This document shows, piece after piece, positions 35,831 to 44,270 of a stretch of DNA of 64,000 bases. The position numbers and the translations under genes were made by a program. Below the pieces are notes generated by a model that saw only the letters and a program-made list of their open reading frames with translations, did not search any database and had not been told where the DNA came from. Position 1 is the first letter of the stretch, and each line of letters opens with the position of its first letter. The stretch covers positions 124,001-188,000 of the forward strand of contig NZ_JAJSBI010000002.1 of NCBI RefSeq assembly GCF_021261325.1. The letters are read 5' to 3'. This DNA comes from Streptomyces guryensis (GTDB lineage: Bacteria > Actinomycetota > Actinomycetes > Streptomycetales > Streptomycetaceae).

Positions 35831-36244
35831 GGGTTCCGGTCCCCGCGGCCGGTGTGGCACTGAGGAGTCCTGGTCCGGGCAGCAGTGCGCCCGCCGGTCG
35901 TATGCCATCTGGTGCGCCCGGATCTGGTCTGTGTTGGCGACGGTCCAGGCGTGCAACCGGTTGAACGGTTCCCTCAGAGATTCGCCGAGTGGAGTGAGGG
36001 AGTACTCGACCCCGACCGGTGAGGTCGGCAGCACTCGGCGTGTGATCATCCCGTTGCGCTCCAGGCGACGAAGGGTCTGGGTCAGGACCCGGTGGGTCAC
36101 GCCGTCGATGTGGCGCTTGATCTCATTGAACCGCCTCGGCTCGTCCAGGACCGCCATGACGGTCATCGACCACTTGTCGCTGATCTGGTCGATGATGGCG
36201 CGGCAGGTGCTGTCGGGGCTGTAGGCGGGGCGTTCGGTGGTCAT
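35825..36244 (-). CDS. HxlR-family transcriptional regulator
   Basis: A 139-residue winged-helix regulator. The N-terminal conserved cysteine (STCRAIIDQISDKWSMTVM), EPRRFNEIKRHIDGVTHRVLTQTLRRLE recognition helices and the wing SPVGVEYSLTPLGESL are typical. HxlR proteins often respond to reactive or electrophilic compounds through that cysteine. The ATG at 36244 matches the family start; the longer frame upstream does not. It lies 190 bp from the radical SAM gene of the RiPP cluster, in the same orientation, and may belong to it. Confidence 0.85.
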   Translation of the reverse strand: MTTERPAYSPDSTCRAIIDQISDKWSMTVMAVLDEPRRFNEIKRHIDGVTHRVLTQTLRRLERNGMITRRVLPTSPVGVEYSLTPLGESLREPFNRLHAWTVANTDQIRAHQMAYDRRAHCCPDQDSSVPHRPRGPEPA

Positions 36245-36366
36245 GGTCCCCCCTCGATATCCATGGGGCGCAGCAGCCGCCTTGAGACGGAGATGAATCA
36301 TCTCGGGCTGCGCGTAGTGCGCATGATGCACCCTGGTCAGGTGGCGCATGTGATGTGTTCATGATG

Positions 36367-36378
36367 TTGTCCAGACAA
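36367..36378. promoter_or_regulatory. Small palindrome upstream of the HxlR gene
   Basis: TTGTC-CA-GACAA, a 12-bp near-perfect palindrome in AT-richer DNA between the HxlR and radical SAM genes. It is compatible with an HxlR-type operator, unproven. Confidence 0.35.
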
Positions 36379-36435
36379 AAAGGTGTCAATAAGGGGTGGC
36401 ACCCCAGGTGACAGGGCCCGGCGGGTGCGCACGGG

Positions 36436-38475
36436 TCACGCGACGGCCGGCAGTTCGTCGGGCAGAGCGAACAGCAGGTCGTACAGCGGCCGGCCGGTAC
36501 CGTGCCAGATGGACAGCGCGTAGACACTGATCGGGAAGTGGACCCAGCGCGGCGGCGCCCACACCGTGCCGCGCACGATGCTCCCCTGGTTGCCGGTGTC
36601 GAGGCTCGACGGCACGTCCCCGGAAGCGACGAGCAGGTCCCAGCCCCGCCTCGGGACGGCGAAGTCCGTCTCGGAGAGCTCCCCGTGCAGACTCGCGCGC
36701 AGGATCGTCGTCGTCGCGATGTCAAGGGTCAGCGCACCGTCGACCAGGACGCGGTCGACCTCGAACCCGGTGCCGGCCAGCCAGGTGCACAGGTGGTCGA
36801 CCGCCGCGTCGAGCAGGTCCGCGGTGGCACGCCCGGTGCGCACGGCGCGGCACAACAACGCCTGGTAGTGCACCTCTTCGGGCACGATGGCCCGGTTGCC
36901 CATGACCGTCTTCAGCATCGCCATGTCCAGGGAGGACGGGTCCCGGTAGACGGCGGAGACATCGCGCGCCACGGCACGCATGAACGGGTCGGCACAGTCG
37001 TCCAGCAGGAACGACCACAGCTGCCGGCACAGGTCGACCATGCGGACGCCCGTGGTCGTATGGAGGACGCGGAGAGCGCAGCGCAGCAGGATCTTCTGGA
37101 ACAGCGTCATGGACACCCTGAACTCCATGCCCCGCACCCACTCGTCGGCGGTCATGCACCCGTGCTCCACGACCACGTCGGCGACGAGTTCGGGATTGGT
37201 GATGTCGGCGGGCATCCAGCGCGTCCTCAACGCGTGTTCGTCCCGGAAGGAGTCGCGCGAGTACTCGGTGTTGTTCAGCAGCAGCAACGGATAGATCACC
37301 GGAGATCCGCCCGCGGTCAGCACCTCCTCGATGCCGTTGAGGTACTTGTCGAACGTCTCCCCGGGCAGGCCCCAGATGAGATCGGTGTAGGTGGGTACGT
37401 CGAGTTCGCGGAAGCGGGACAGCAGCCGGCGGTAGTGGTCGGTGCGGATGTTGGCGCGGTTGGCGATCTTCAGCACGTCCGCGTCGAAGGACTGCGCGGA
37501 CAGTGTGATCGCACCGGTCAGGTCGGCGGCGTGCAGCATGCTCGCGATCTCCACGATGCGCTCGTTGCCGTTCTTCGCCCAGTTGGTGCTGACGATCAGC
37601 CGCTTGCCGTACCGCCGGCTGAGTTCCACGATGTGCTCGGCGATCTGCCGGTCGCGGCCGAGGATGCCGAAGTTCGCGTCCGCGATGAACAGCGTCGCGT
37701 CCTGGGGCATCAGCCGGATCAGCCGGTCCAGCTCGGCGAAGATCCGCTCCAGGTCGAATTGGCGGACCTTGGAGTTGGTCGCGCCTCCCCAATAGCAGAA
37801 GGCGCACCCGTACGGGCAGCCCCGGTTGGTCTCGTAGACGATCATGGACGAGCCGGTGATCTCCTCGTCCGAGTACACGGGGGTGAGAATCGGCGAGACG
37901 ACCTGGTCGAGGTCGGTGATGCGGTCCGCGTCCGGGTTGGTGACGACGGCGCCGTCGCGCCAGTGGCTGATGCCGGGGATCGCGGCGAGCTCCCCGTCGG
38001 TCAGGAAGGCGTGCAGCAGGTCGCGGAAGCGCAGTTCGCCCTCGCCGTGCACCAGCACGTCCAGCCAGGGCGCCTCGGCGAACAGCGGCTCCTGCTGGTA
38101 GCTGACATCGTTGCCGCCGACGACGACGCGGCAGTCCGGCCAGCGCTCCTTCACCTGGCGGGCCAGCTCCAGGGACTGGGCGCGGTTCCAGAAGAACACC
38201 GTCAGTGCGACGACGAACGGCTCGTCCCAGGTGTCGAGCAGTTCCTTCGTCGCCTGCTCCCCGCCGCTCTGCTCGCGCACGCTGATCCGGAAGTCGCATG
38301 CCGCGTCGAGTACGGGGTCGGCGATCGCGGCCGCCTTGAGGTAGCCGAGGGTGACGCTGTACCGGACCCCCTGCATCGCGGTGAACTCGACGAGTTGGAC
38401 GGGTTTCCGCCCGTCGGGCACCGGCGGCTGCGCCCCGGTATGGGCGACGTCGTTCGTCTCGATGGCGGAGGTCAT
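36436..38475 (-). CDS. Cobalamin-type (B12-binding) radical SAM protein
   Basis: A 679-residue radical SAM enzyme. The N-terminal part resembles a B12-binding domain (PFVVALTVFFWNRAQSLELARQVK; VVVGGNDVSYQQEPLF; VLVHGEGELRFRDLL). The core has CxxxCxxC (Cys220, Cys224, Cys227 in CPYGCAFCYWGG). The SAM-binding regions ADANFGILGRD and WGLPGETFDKY follow, and the C-terminal extension is of unknown function. Class B enzymes of this build usually methylate unactivated carbons; RiPP examples occur in thiopeptide and bottromycin clusters. It is divergent from the thiopeptide-like operon across a 520-bp regulatory region, so a role in tailoring is plausible but unproven. Confidence 0.8.
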   Translation of the reverse strand: MTSAIETNDVAHTGAQPPVPDGRKPVQLVEFTAMQGVRYSVTLGYLKAAAIADPVLDAACDFRISVREQSGGEQATKELLDTWDEPFVVALTVFFWNRAQSLELARQVKERWPDCRVVVGGNDVSYQQEPLFAEAPWLDVLVHGEGELRFRDLLHAFLTDGELAAIPGISHWRDGAVVTNPDADRITDLDQVVSPILTPVYSDEEITGSSMIVYETNRGCPYGCAFCYWGGATNSKVRQFDLERIFAELDRLIRLMPQDATLFIADANFGILGRDRQIAEHIVELSRRYGKRLIVSTNWAKNGNERIVEIASMLHAADLTGAITLSAQSFDADVLKIANRANIRTDHYRRLLSRFRELDVPTYTDLIWGLPGETFDKYLNGIEEVLTAGGSPVIYPLLLLNNTEYSRDSFRDEHALRTRWMPADITNPELVADVVVEHGCMTADEWVRGMEFRVSMTLFQKILLRCALRVLHTTTGVRMVDLCRQLWSFLLDDCADPFMRAVARDVSAVYRDPSSLDMAMLKTVMGNRAIVPEEVHYQALLCRAVRTGRATADLLDAAVDHLCTWLAGTGFEVDRVLVDGALTLDIATTTILRASLHGELSETDFAVPRRGWDLLVASGDVPSSLDTGNQGSIVRGTVWAPPRWVHFPISVYALSIWHGTGRPLYDLLFALPDELPAVA

Positions 38476-38840
38476 AGTCACATCCAAATAAATCGAGCAA
38501 GACGAATATTTCGGACGCCCAAGCGACCCTCGCGCGCCCGTTGAGACCGCACACAACACAACATCGACTGCACGAGCCCGAGGCGCGGCTTCGTGCATGA
38601 GGAGGAAGGAGTCGTCCCCGCCGGTCCGCCCCGTCCGGCCGGCCCGCCCGCACCGCCGCCCGGCCGGGTTGTGGTCGGTCGTTCCGGTGCGGGGCGCATC
38701 GGCTCCGCTTTGCGTTGCCGTTCCCTCGATGCAAGGCCACGGTCAATGGCCGCCAATTGCCGCCAACATTTCCAGTGGCGCGCATTGACGTCAATAACGC
38801 ACCCCAGGCACCGTAAGTATCCCCGAGGATACCCGGCCAG
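38476..38840. other. Divergent intergenic region of the RiPP cluster
   Basis: The part next to the radical SAM gene is AT-rich (about 38476-38520) and probably holds its promoter. The middle is GC-rich with no recognisable gene, and the small frames are unsupported. The elements nearest the operon are listed separately (38841-38911). Confidence 0.5.
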
Positions 38841-38861
38841 ATTTGAGCTTTATTTGAGCTT
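38841..38861 (+). repeat. Direct repeat ATTTGAGCTT, 11-bp period (SARP-like)
   Basis: ATTTGAGCTT at 38841-38850 and 38852-38861. Two direct repeats one helical turn apart just upstream of a promoter are the hallmark of Streptomyces antibiotic regulatory protein (SARP) targets, and TTTGAGC is near the TCGAGC-type heptamer. No SARP gene is in the window. Confidence 0.5.
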
Positions 38862-38882
38862 CGTAAAAATGCGGGAGCGTAA

Positions 38883-38911
38883 TTGACGGCCCCCGTGCCC
38901 CCATGTAGCGT
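38883..38911 (+). promoter_or_regulatory. Promoter of the thiopeptide-like operon
   Basis: TTGACG (38883-38888) and TAGCGT (38906-38911) with a 17-bp spacer form a typical Streptomyces HrdB promoter. It lies 22 bp downstream of the direct repeat and about 96 bp before the first gene. Confidence 0.65.
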
Positions 38912-39006
38912 CAGCGCCGAAACACCTGGTGGCGTGCCGACCGGCCCCAGTGTTCGAGCAGTGAACCTCCAGAATTCATCCGGCGGATATATGGAGTGTG
39001 GTATCG

Positions 39007-40071
39007 GTGCGCTTCGGGCTTTCTTTTCTTCCTGACTGTACGCCGGAGATGAAATCTCCGCAGACCTATTTCAGTGATGCGCTTGACTTGTCGGTCCAGG
39101 CGGAGGCGGGTGGCCTTGATTCGGTCAAGATGACCGAGCACTATCTCCATCACTACGGCGGTTACTGCCCCAGCCCGCTGGGTTTCCTGTCCGCGGTGGC
39201 CGCTCGGACGAGCTCGGTCAGGTTGATCACCGGATGCGTCCTGCCGGTCTTCCACCATCCGATCCAGTTGGCGGCGGAAGCCGCGCAGGTGGACGCGATC
39301 AGCGGTGGCCGGCTCGACGTCGGGTTCGCCCGGGCGTACCTGCCGGACGAGTTCGACGCGCTGGGTGTGGAGATGGACGAGAGCGTCGACCGATTCCGCG
39401 AGACGATCCGGGCGGTGCGGCGGATCTGGACCGAGGAGAAGGTCAGCGAGCAGACGCCGTTCTTCTCCTACCGCGACGTGACCGGACTGCCGCGGCCCAC
39501 CCAGCAGCCGCACCCGCCGATGTGGGGTGCCGCGGTGCGCACACCGGACAGCTTCACCTGGCTGGGCACGGAGGGGCTCGGGCTGCTGATCACGCCGATG
39601 ATCTCGCCGCACGAGTTCCGCGCCCAGCTGACCCTCTACCGCGACGCCTTCCAGGCGGCGCACGGTGATTCGGAACTGCGGCCCCGGGTCTCGGCCAGCC
39701 TGCCGCTGGTGGTCGCCGAGACCGACGAGCGCGCGGCCGAGATCGCGGAGACCTACCTGCGTCGTTACCTCGACGTATGGGCGGAAGCGGTGAGCCCCTG
39801 GGACAGGCGGCAGTCTTCGGCCTACCGCGGCTACTCCGGGTTCGGCTGGATGCTGCGCGGCATGCAGCCCAAGAACCTCTACACCGAAGGCGGTGCGATC
39901 GTCGGATCGCCGGCCACGGTCATCGACCGCATCCGCGCCTTCAACGAGGACATCGGCGGCGTCGACCAGATCCTGTGGCAGGTCGATTTCGGCGCGATGC
40001 CGCTCCCCGAAGCTCGGCAGACCCTGGAGCTCTTCTGCGACCGGGTTCTGCCGGAGGTGAAAGCACTCTGA
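39007..40071 (+). CDS. Luciferase-like flavin monooxygenase (LLM class)
   Basis: A 354-residue bacterial-luciferase-family protein (MRFGLSFLPD; DSVKMTEHYLHHYGGYCPSPLGFL; GGRLDVGFARAYLPDEF; MWGAAVRTPDSFTWLG; VDQILWQVDFGAMP near the C-terminus). It resembles the stand-alone flavin monooxygenases found in natural-product clusters. The GTG at 39007 has GGAG ten bases upstream and directly precedes the conserved first strand; a GTG at 38998 is less well spaced. As the first gene of the operon it probably oxidises the peptide, but its reaction is not known. No such enzyme belongs to the standard thiopeptide set I know. Confidence 0.8.
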   Translation: MRFGLSFLPDCTPEMKSPQTYFSDALDLSVQAEAGGLDSVKMTEHYLHHYGGYCPSPLGFLSAVAARTSSVRLITGCVLPVFHHPIQLAAEAAQVDAISGGRLDVGFARAYLPDEFDALGVEMDESVDRFRETIRAVRRIWTEEKVSEQTPFFSYRDVTGLPRPTQQPHPPMWGAAVRTPDSFTWLGTEGLGLLITPMISPHEFRAQLTLYRDAFQAAHGDSELRPRVSASLPLVVAETDERAAEIAETYLRRYLDVWAEAVSPWDRRQSSAYRGYSGFGWMLRGMQPKNLYTEGGAIVGSPATVIDRIRAFNEDIGGVDQILWQVDFGAMPLPEARQTLELFCDRVLPEVKAL

Positions 40072-40081
40072 CCGTCGGTGC

Positions 40082-40099
40082 CGGTCCCGATCGGGACCG
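40082..40099. promoter_or_regulatory. 18-bp perfect palindrome before the first precursor gene
   Basis: CGGTCCCGATCGGGACCG is self-complementary over 18 bases, between the LLM stop and the first precursor ATG. As RNA it would form a 7-bp stem with a GATC loop and could protect or separate the precursor message. As DNA it could bind a dimeric regulator. Confidence 0.55.
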
Positions 40100-40131
40100 C
40101 ATCGGCCGTACGCCGGAAGGAGGTGAAAGAC

Positions 40132-40299
40132 ATGGAGGGATTCGACGAGCTGGTGCTGGATGACAGCGCCTTCGAGCTGGTGGACCTGGGCGAGGTGGTG
40201 CCCGAGTCGGTGACGGCCGGCTACGGCCTCACGGAGCTGTCCGCTTCCGGCGGCGCCAGCAGCTGCTGCTGCTGCTGCCCCTGCTGCTCCTGCACCTGA
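40132..40299 (+). CDS. Thiopeptide-like precursor peptide 1
   Basis: A 55-residue precursor with an acidic leader (MEGFDELVLDDSAFELVDLG) and a second leader block ESVTAGYGLTEL (residues 25-36) that resembles the ESLTAGHGM-type leader end of GE2270 and thiomuracin as I remember them. The probable core is SSCCCCCPCCSCT (43-55). CCSC followed by Ser/Thr matches the end of the GE2270-type core. Ser43 or Ser44 and Ser53 are placed as the two dehydroalanines that form the central pyridine of a thiopeptide (29- or 26-atom ring). A perfect AAGGAGGTGA ribosome-binding site precedes the ATG. Confidence 0.9.
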   Translation: MEGFDELVLDDSAFELVDLGEVVPESVTAGYGLTELSASGGASSCCCCCPCCSCT

Positions 40300-40300
40300 T

Positions 40301-40316
40301 CCGGGGCCTGCCCCGG
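40301..40316 (+). other. Hairpin between the two precursor genes
   Basis: CCGGGG-CCTG-CCCCGG forms a 6-bp stem with a tetraloop two bases after the first stop. No T-tract follows, so it is more likely an mRNA-processing or stability element than a terminator. Confidence 0.5.
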
Positions 40317-40357
40317 CACATGTGCTCCGCACGAGACAGGCGAAGGAGGTGAAAGAC

Positions 40358-40525
40358 ATGGAGGACTTCGACAGCCTGGTGCTGGATGACAGCGCTTTCG
40401 AGCTGGTGGACCTGGGCGAGGTGGTGCCCGCGTCGGTGACGGCCGGTTACGGCCTGACGGAGCTGTCCGCGTCAAAGGGCCAGAGCAGCTGCTGCTGCTG
40501 TTGCCCGTGCTGCTCCTGCACCTGA
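40358..40525 (+). CDS. Thiopeptide-like precursor peptide 2
   Basis: A 55-residue paralogue of precursor 1 with the same core SSCCCCCPCCSCT. It differs at leader positions 3 and 6 (G/D, E/S), 25 (E/A) and at 40-42 just before the core (GGA versus KGQ). The ribosome-binding site AAGGAGGTGA is identical. Identical cores with different residues next to the cleavage region suggest gene dosage, or recognition by different modification sets, rather than two different products. Confidence 0.9.
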   Translation: MEDFDSLVLDDSAFELVDLGEVVPASVTAGYGLTELSASKGQSSCCCCCPCCSCT

Positions 40526-40645
40526 TCGGGCGCTGAATTCTCGGCACATGTGCTCTAGCCGGTGCGTGTTCACCAAAAGGGACCGGGTGGCTCTCGGCCC
40601 TTCCTGCTGGCCAGTTGTCAATGAATTTGCAAAGAAGCGGTGGTC

Positions 40646-42628
40646 ATGGGAGTCGATGTGGAGCGGATACGGCCACGACTGCGCGGTGACGTCTACGTCA
40701 TGCGCGTTCCGGAGGGTGCGTACATTCGCAGCAACCTGGGCGGGTCAATACTCAAGGGCGCGTCGACGTACGAATTCATCCAGCGGATCGCGCCGATGCT
40801 CGACGGCACCAGGACACTCGGCGAGCTGTGCGCCGCCGTGCCGGAATCCAGCCGCAGCGCGCTGGCGAAACTGATTCTGCTCCTGCAGGGCAAGGGATAC
40901 GTAAAAAATGTGTTGGACGACCGTCCGCACACCCTGTCCGGCGAGCTGGCCACCACCTACGCGGCCAACATCTCCTTCATCGAGTACTTCACCGATTCGC
41001 CGGAATTGCGCTTCGAGACCTACCGCAACAGCTCCCTCGTGCTGACCGGATCCGGTCCCCTGCTGCAGGCCCTGGTCAACTCGCAGCTGCGCGCCGGTGT
41101 GCGTACGGTACGGCTCGCACCGTTCGCCGAGTCGCCCTTCGACCGCGACCGCGTCGACGAGCACCTGGCCGCGTCCCGTGAACAGGACCCGGAGCAGCGG
41201 ATCGAGTACCTGGAGGCCGACACCCGGCCGCTCGACCTGCTGACTGCGGACGCCACCATGGTGCTGCACGTCGCCGACCGCCCCATGATCGAACGTGCCC
41301 GGCTGCTGCCCGCAGCCGCCATCACCGCGGGTGCCGCGTTCGCGCAGGCGCTGGTGGCGGGTGACGAGGCGTGGGTCGGCCCGGTGATCGGCAAGGACGA
41401 CGAGGCCACCGCGTGGGATTCGGCGTGGCGTCGACTGTCCGCACTCACATCGGACCTGACCGGCGCGGATCTGCGGGACCACCCCGAGGTGGCCCCGAGC
41501 GAGTTCCTGCGCGGACCCACCGTCGCGCTGGTCGCCAACCAGCTGTGCTTCGCGGCGTTCCGCCATCTCACCGGAATCGACGAGGGCAGCGGGGCCGCTC
41601 ACCTGGTGCGATTCGACCTGGAGACGCTGGAGACCTCGAAGCACGCGTTTCTGCCGCACCCACTCGCCCGGCCCGTGGTTCCCGACGACCCGGCGCGGCT
41701 GACCGCCCTGGCCGCCGCGGCTCCTGTCGACGACGACGAACTGGCCCGGCGCGCGGTGGACTTCGTCGACCCGCGGACCGGTGTGTTCGCCGAGGTCACC
41801 GAGCGCGACTACGAGCAACTGCCGCTGTTCGTCAGCGAGGTCGTGGTCTCCGACCCGGTCGGCCTGGCCGGTGGTCCCTTCCCGGTCCACGGTTGCGGCG
41901 AGACCGTGGTCGAGTCGCGCCAGCGGGCCGTCCGGCACGCGTTCGAGCGCTACGCGGCCGTCATGGCCGACTCCCGCAAGGGCGAGAGGCTGTACGGCCT
42001 GGACGTGCTGACCGGTGAACAGGTCACGGTCGACGCCGCGGAGGTCTTCCCCGCGCGGACCGCGGCCAGTGGGCCGGACTGGTCCGACGCCGTGCGCGCC
42101 GCGGTGGTGGCGGCGGCCAACGACCGCGTCGCGGAGGCACTTTCGGCCGCCGCCGGACCACTGCCGCGGCTGGACATGGACACCGCGGAGCTGACCCCGC
42201 GCGGTGAGCGCTACCTGAAGCTGCTGGGGATCGTCGAGCAGTCCTTCGAGGTCCACGATCTGTCCGGCCTGCTCGGACTGCCCACGTTCGCGTTCACCAC
42301 CCCGACCGGTACGGTCGCGTACGTCAGCGACCTGGAGGCGGGCGTGGCGCTGGAGCAGGGGCTGGAGCGGACCCTGCTCGCCTACCAGGCCCGGGTCACG
42401 GACCAGCCCGGTTACGCGCCGGCGCCCGTGCCCGAGCTGCCCGTGGCCCTGCGTGGGCCCGCCGCCGAGGATGCGGCCGGGGCGCGGCCCCGTTCGGCGA
42501 CCCTGGAAGAGGTCGTGGCCGGGCTGACACGGGAAGGCGGCCGGGTGGTCGCGGTCCCGCTTGACCACGATGCCTCCGTGGCCCGGGCCTGTCCGTTCGT
42601 GGTGCGTGCCGTGGTCGTCCATGGCTGA
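40646..42628 (+). CDS. Leader-binding cyclodehydratase partner (RRE/ocin-ThiF-like, TbtF type)
   Basis: A 660-residue protein of the azole-RiPP leader-binding partner type. Residues 1-90 form a PqqD-like winged helix (RRE; RGDVYVMRVPEGAYIRSNLGG, SALAKLILLLQGKGYVKNV). A ThiF/E1-like region without a nucleotide loop follows. The C-terminal half has a YcaO-like remnant (ESRQRAVRHAFERY near residues 420-436) that is probably inactive. Such proteins deliver the leader to the YcaO enzyme. It is the only RRE protein visible, so it must serve both modification sets or the second set works leader-independently. The YcaO gene overlaps its end by eight bases. ATG 46646-type alternatives are not needed; ATG 40646 is preferred over GTG 40640. 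Confidence 0.85.
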   Translation: MGVDVERIRPRLRGDVYVMRVPEGAYIRSNLGGSILKGASTYEFIQRIAPMLDGTRTLGELCAAVPESSRSALAKLILLLQGKGYVKNVLDDRPHTLSGELATTYAANISFIEYFTDSPELRFETYRNSSLVLTGSGPLLQALVNSQLRAGVRTVRLAPFAESPFDRDRVDEHLAASREQDPEQRIEYLEADTRPLDLLTADATMVLHVADRPMIERARLLPAAAITAGAAFAQALVAGDEAWVGPVIGKDDEATAWDSAWRRLSALTSDLTGADLRDHPEVAPSEFLRGPTVALVANQLCFAAFRHLTGIDEGSGAAHLVRFDLETLETSKHAFLPHPLARPVVPDDPARLTALAAAAPVDDDELARRAVDFVDPRTGVFAEVTERDYEQLPLFVSEVVVSDPVGLAGGPFPVHGCGETVVESRQRAVRHAFERYAAVMADSRKGERLYGLDVLTGEQVTVDAAEVFPARTAASGPDWSDAVRAAVVAAANDRVAEALSAAAGPLPRLDMDTAELTPRGERYLKLLGIVEQSFEVHDLSGLLGLPTFAFTTPTGTVAYVSDLEAGVALEQGLERTLLAYQARVTDQPGYAPAPVPELPVALRGPAAEDAAGARPRSATLEEVVAGLTREGGRVVAVPLDHDASVARACPFVVRAVVVHG

Positions 42629-44270
42629 CCAGCCGCAGGTGCTCCGCGAACCACATCAGGTGGTCGTGGGACCGTGGGCGCCGGGCTGTCCGGAGTGCCT
42701 GCGCACGCGTCGTGCCGCGTCGGCCTCCACCGAACGCGCCGCCGAGATGGCGGCCGTGGCGCCGGACCGGGAGCTGCCGAGCTTCCTGGCCGACACCGTC
42801 GCCCAACTGGCCGCGGCCAGGCCCGGGGCCCAGCGGTTCTGGATCGTCGACACGGCCACGCTCGCGCTGTCCCGCCACGGTTTCCTCAACGATCCGCACT
42901 GTCCGGCGTGTTCGGTGCTGCCGGCCGACACCGAGCAGGCGGCGAGGCCCGTCCGGGAGGCACGGCCGAAGCTGTCGCCGGAGTCGAGCCGCGTCCGCCC
43001 GCTGGACCAGGGCGCACTCCGGGAGGCCTACGTCGACGAGCAGAGCGGCCTGATCCCCTCGGTCACCTCCTACACCCAGCACGCCTTTCCGTTCACCGGG
43101 GCCGTCATGGCCGTACCCGGTGCCCCGAAGGAGCCGGCCGGTTACGGCCGCACCCGGGACTTCGCCTCCGCGTGGTCCATCGCGGTGGCCGAGTCGCTCG
43201 AACGGCTCGCCGCGTACGCGCCGGCCAGGCGGACCGGCGTCAGGGCCGGTTACGCCGACGTGGCCGGTGCCGCGATCGATCCGCGCTCGCTCGGCCTGTA
43301 TCCCGACGACCGGTTCCTGACCCCGGACTTCCCCTACCGGCCGTTCACCGAGGACGCGGTGACCGACTGGGTGTGGGGGTACTCCTTCGGCCGCGGCCGG
43401 CCGGTGCTGGTGCCGGAGAGCTTCGTCTACCACCGGTCGCCGATGCCCGCCGGTGAGCGCAGGTTCGCCTGCGAGATCTCCAGCGGGTTCGCGCTCGGGG
43501 GCTGCTACGAGGAGGCCGTGCTGCACGGCGTCCTCGAGGTCGCCGAACGCGACGCCTTCCTGATGGCCTGGTACGGGCAGATCCCCCTGCCCCGCATCGA
43601 CCTCGCCACGGCGCCCGATCGCCGTATCCCGCTGGTGGCCGAGCGCATCGAGCGCCAGGGGTACCGGGTGCACGTGTTCGACTCCACGCGGGAGCACGGG
43701 ATCCCGTCGTTCTGGACGCTGGCCGAGGACGTCACCGGGACCGGCCGGCCCAGGGCCGTGTCGACCGGCGGCAGCGGACTGCGCCCGGCCGAGGCGATCC
43801 TGGCCGCGCTGCACGAGCTGAGCCAGACCGTCGAGTACGTGACGATCCTCGCGCTCGATCCGGGCTGGAGCGAGCGCGCCCGGCATCTGGCCGGCCACCC
43901 GGACGAGGTCGTGTCGATGGCCGACCACCTGCTCTGCGCGGCCGATCCGGCCAGTTTCGACCGGTACTCGTTCCTGCTCGACGACCCGGTGACATCGACC
44001 TGGCAGCAGGGACCCGAACGCCGGCCGTGGCCGGTCAACGCCGACATCGGCGCGGATCTCGACGAGTGCGTCCGGCGTTTCGCGGCGGCCGGCATGGACG
44101 TCGTCGCCGTCGACACCACCTCCATGGAACAGACAGCTGGAGGCTTCACATGCGTCAAGGTGATGGCACCGGGGTCGGTGCCGATGACCTTCGGACACAC
44201 GGCCCGGCGGGTGACCGGGCTGCCCAGGCTGCCCGAGGTGCGCAACCCGCACCCGCATCCCTTCCCGTGA
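42621..44270 (+). CDS. YcaO cyclodehydratase, copy 1 (TbtG type)
   Basis: A 549-residue YcaO-domain protein, which activates peptide amides with ATP to form thiazolines. An N-terminal E1-like segment carries two CxxC pairs (Cys23/26 and about Cys94/97), a likely zinc site. The YcaO ATP-binding motifs are AVAESLER (near 188-195), EISSGFALGGCYEEAVLHGVLEVAERDAF and HELSQ (near 399-403). It ends in HPHPFP, the PxPxP C-terminus typical of active azole-forming YcaO proteins. Six or seven of the core's eight cysteines are expected to be its targets. Confidence 0.9.
   Translation: MADQPQVLREPHQVVVGPWAPGCPECLRTRRAASASTERAAEMAAVAPDRELPSFLADTVAQLAAARPGAQRFWIVDTATLALSRHGFLNDPHCPACSVLPADTEQAARPVREARPKLSPESSRVRPLDQGALREAYVDEQSGLIPSVTSYTQHAFPFTGAVMAVPGAPKEPAGYGRTRDFASAWSIAVAESLERLAAYAPARRTGVRAGYADVAGAAIDPRSLGLYPDDRFLTPDFPYRPFTEDAVTDWVWGYSFGRGRPVLVPESFVYHRSPMPAGERRFACEISSGFALGGCYEEAVLHGVLEVAERDAFLMAWYGQIPLPRIDLATAPDRRIPLVAERIERQGYRVHVFDSTREHGIPSFWTLAEDVTGTGRPRAVSTGGSGLRPAEAILAALHELSQTVEYVTILALDPGWSERARHLAGHPDEVVSMADHLLCAADPASFDRYSFLLDDPVTSTWQQGPERRPWPVNADIGADLDECVRRFAAAGMDVVAVDTTSMEQTAGGFTCVKVMAPGSVPMTFGHTARRVTGLPRLPEVRNPHPHPFP

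Larger units (their letters stand above)
40112..40555 (+). repeat. Tandem duplication of the precursor unit (about 226 bp)
   Basis: The two units share the ribosome-binding site GAAGGAGGTGAAAGACATGG, most of the leader, the whole core and the sequence CGGCACATGTGCTC after the stop codon (40315-40328 and 40542-40555), offset by 226-227 bp. GCACATGTGC within it is a perfect palindrome. Confidence 0.85.

Noticed and set aside
36502..38544. Plus-strand open frame of 680 codons opposite the radical SAM gene
   Set aside because: Antisense shadow of a clear radical SAM protein with CxxxCxxC; composition is Arg/Gly/Val-rich without domain signatures.
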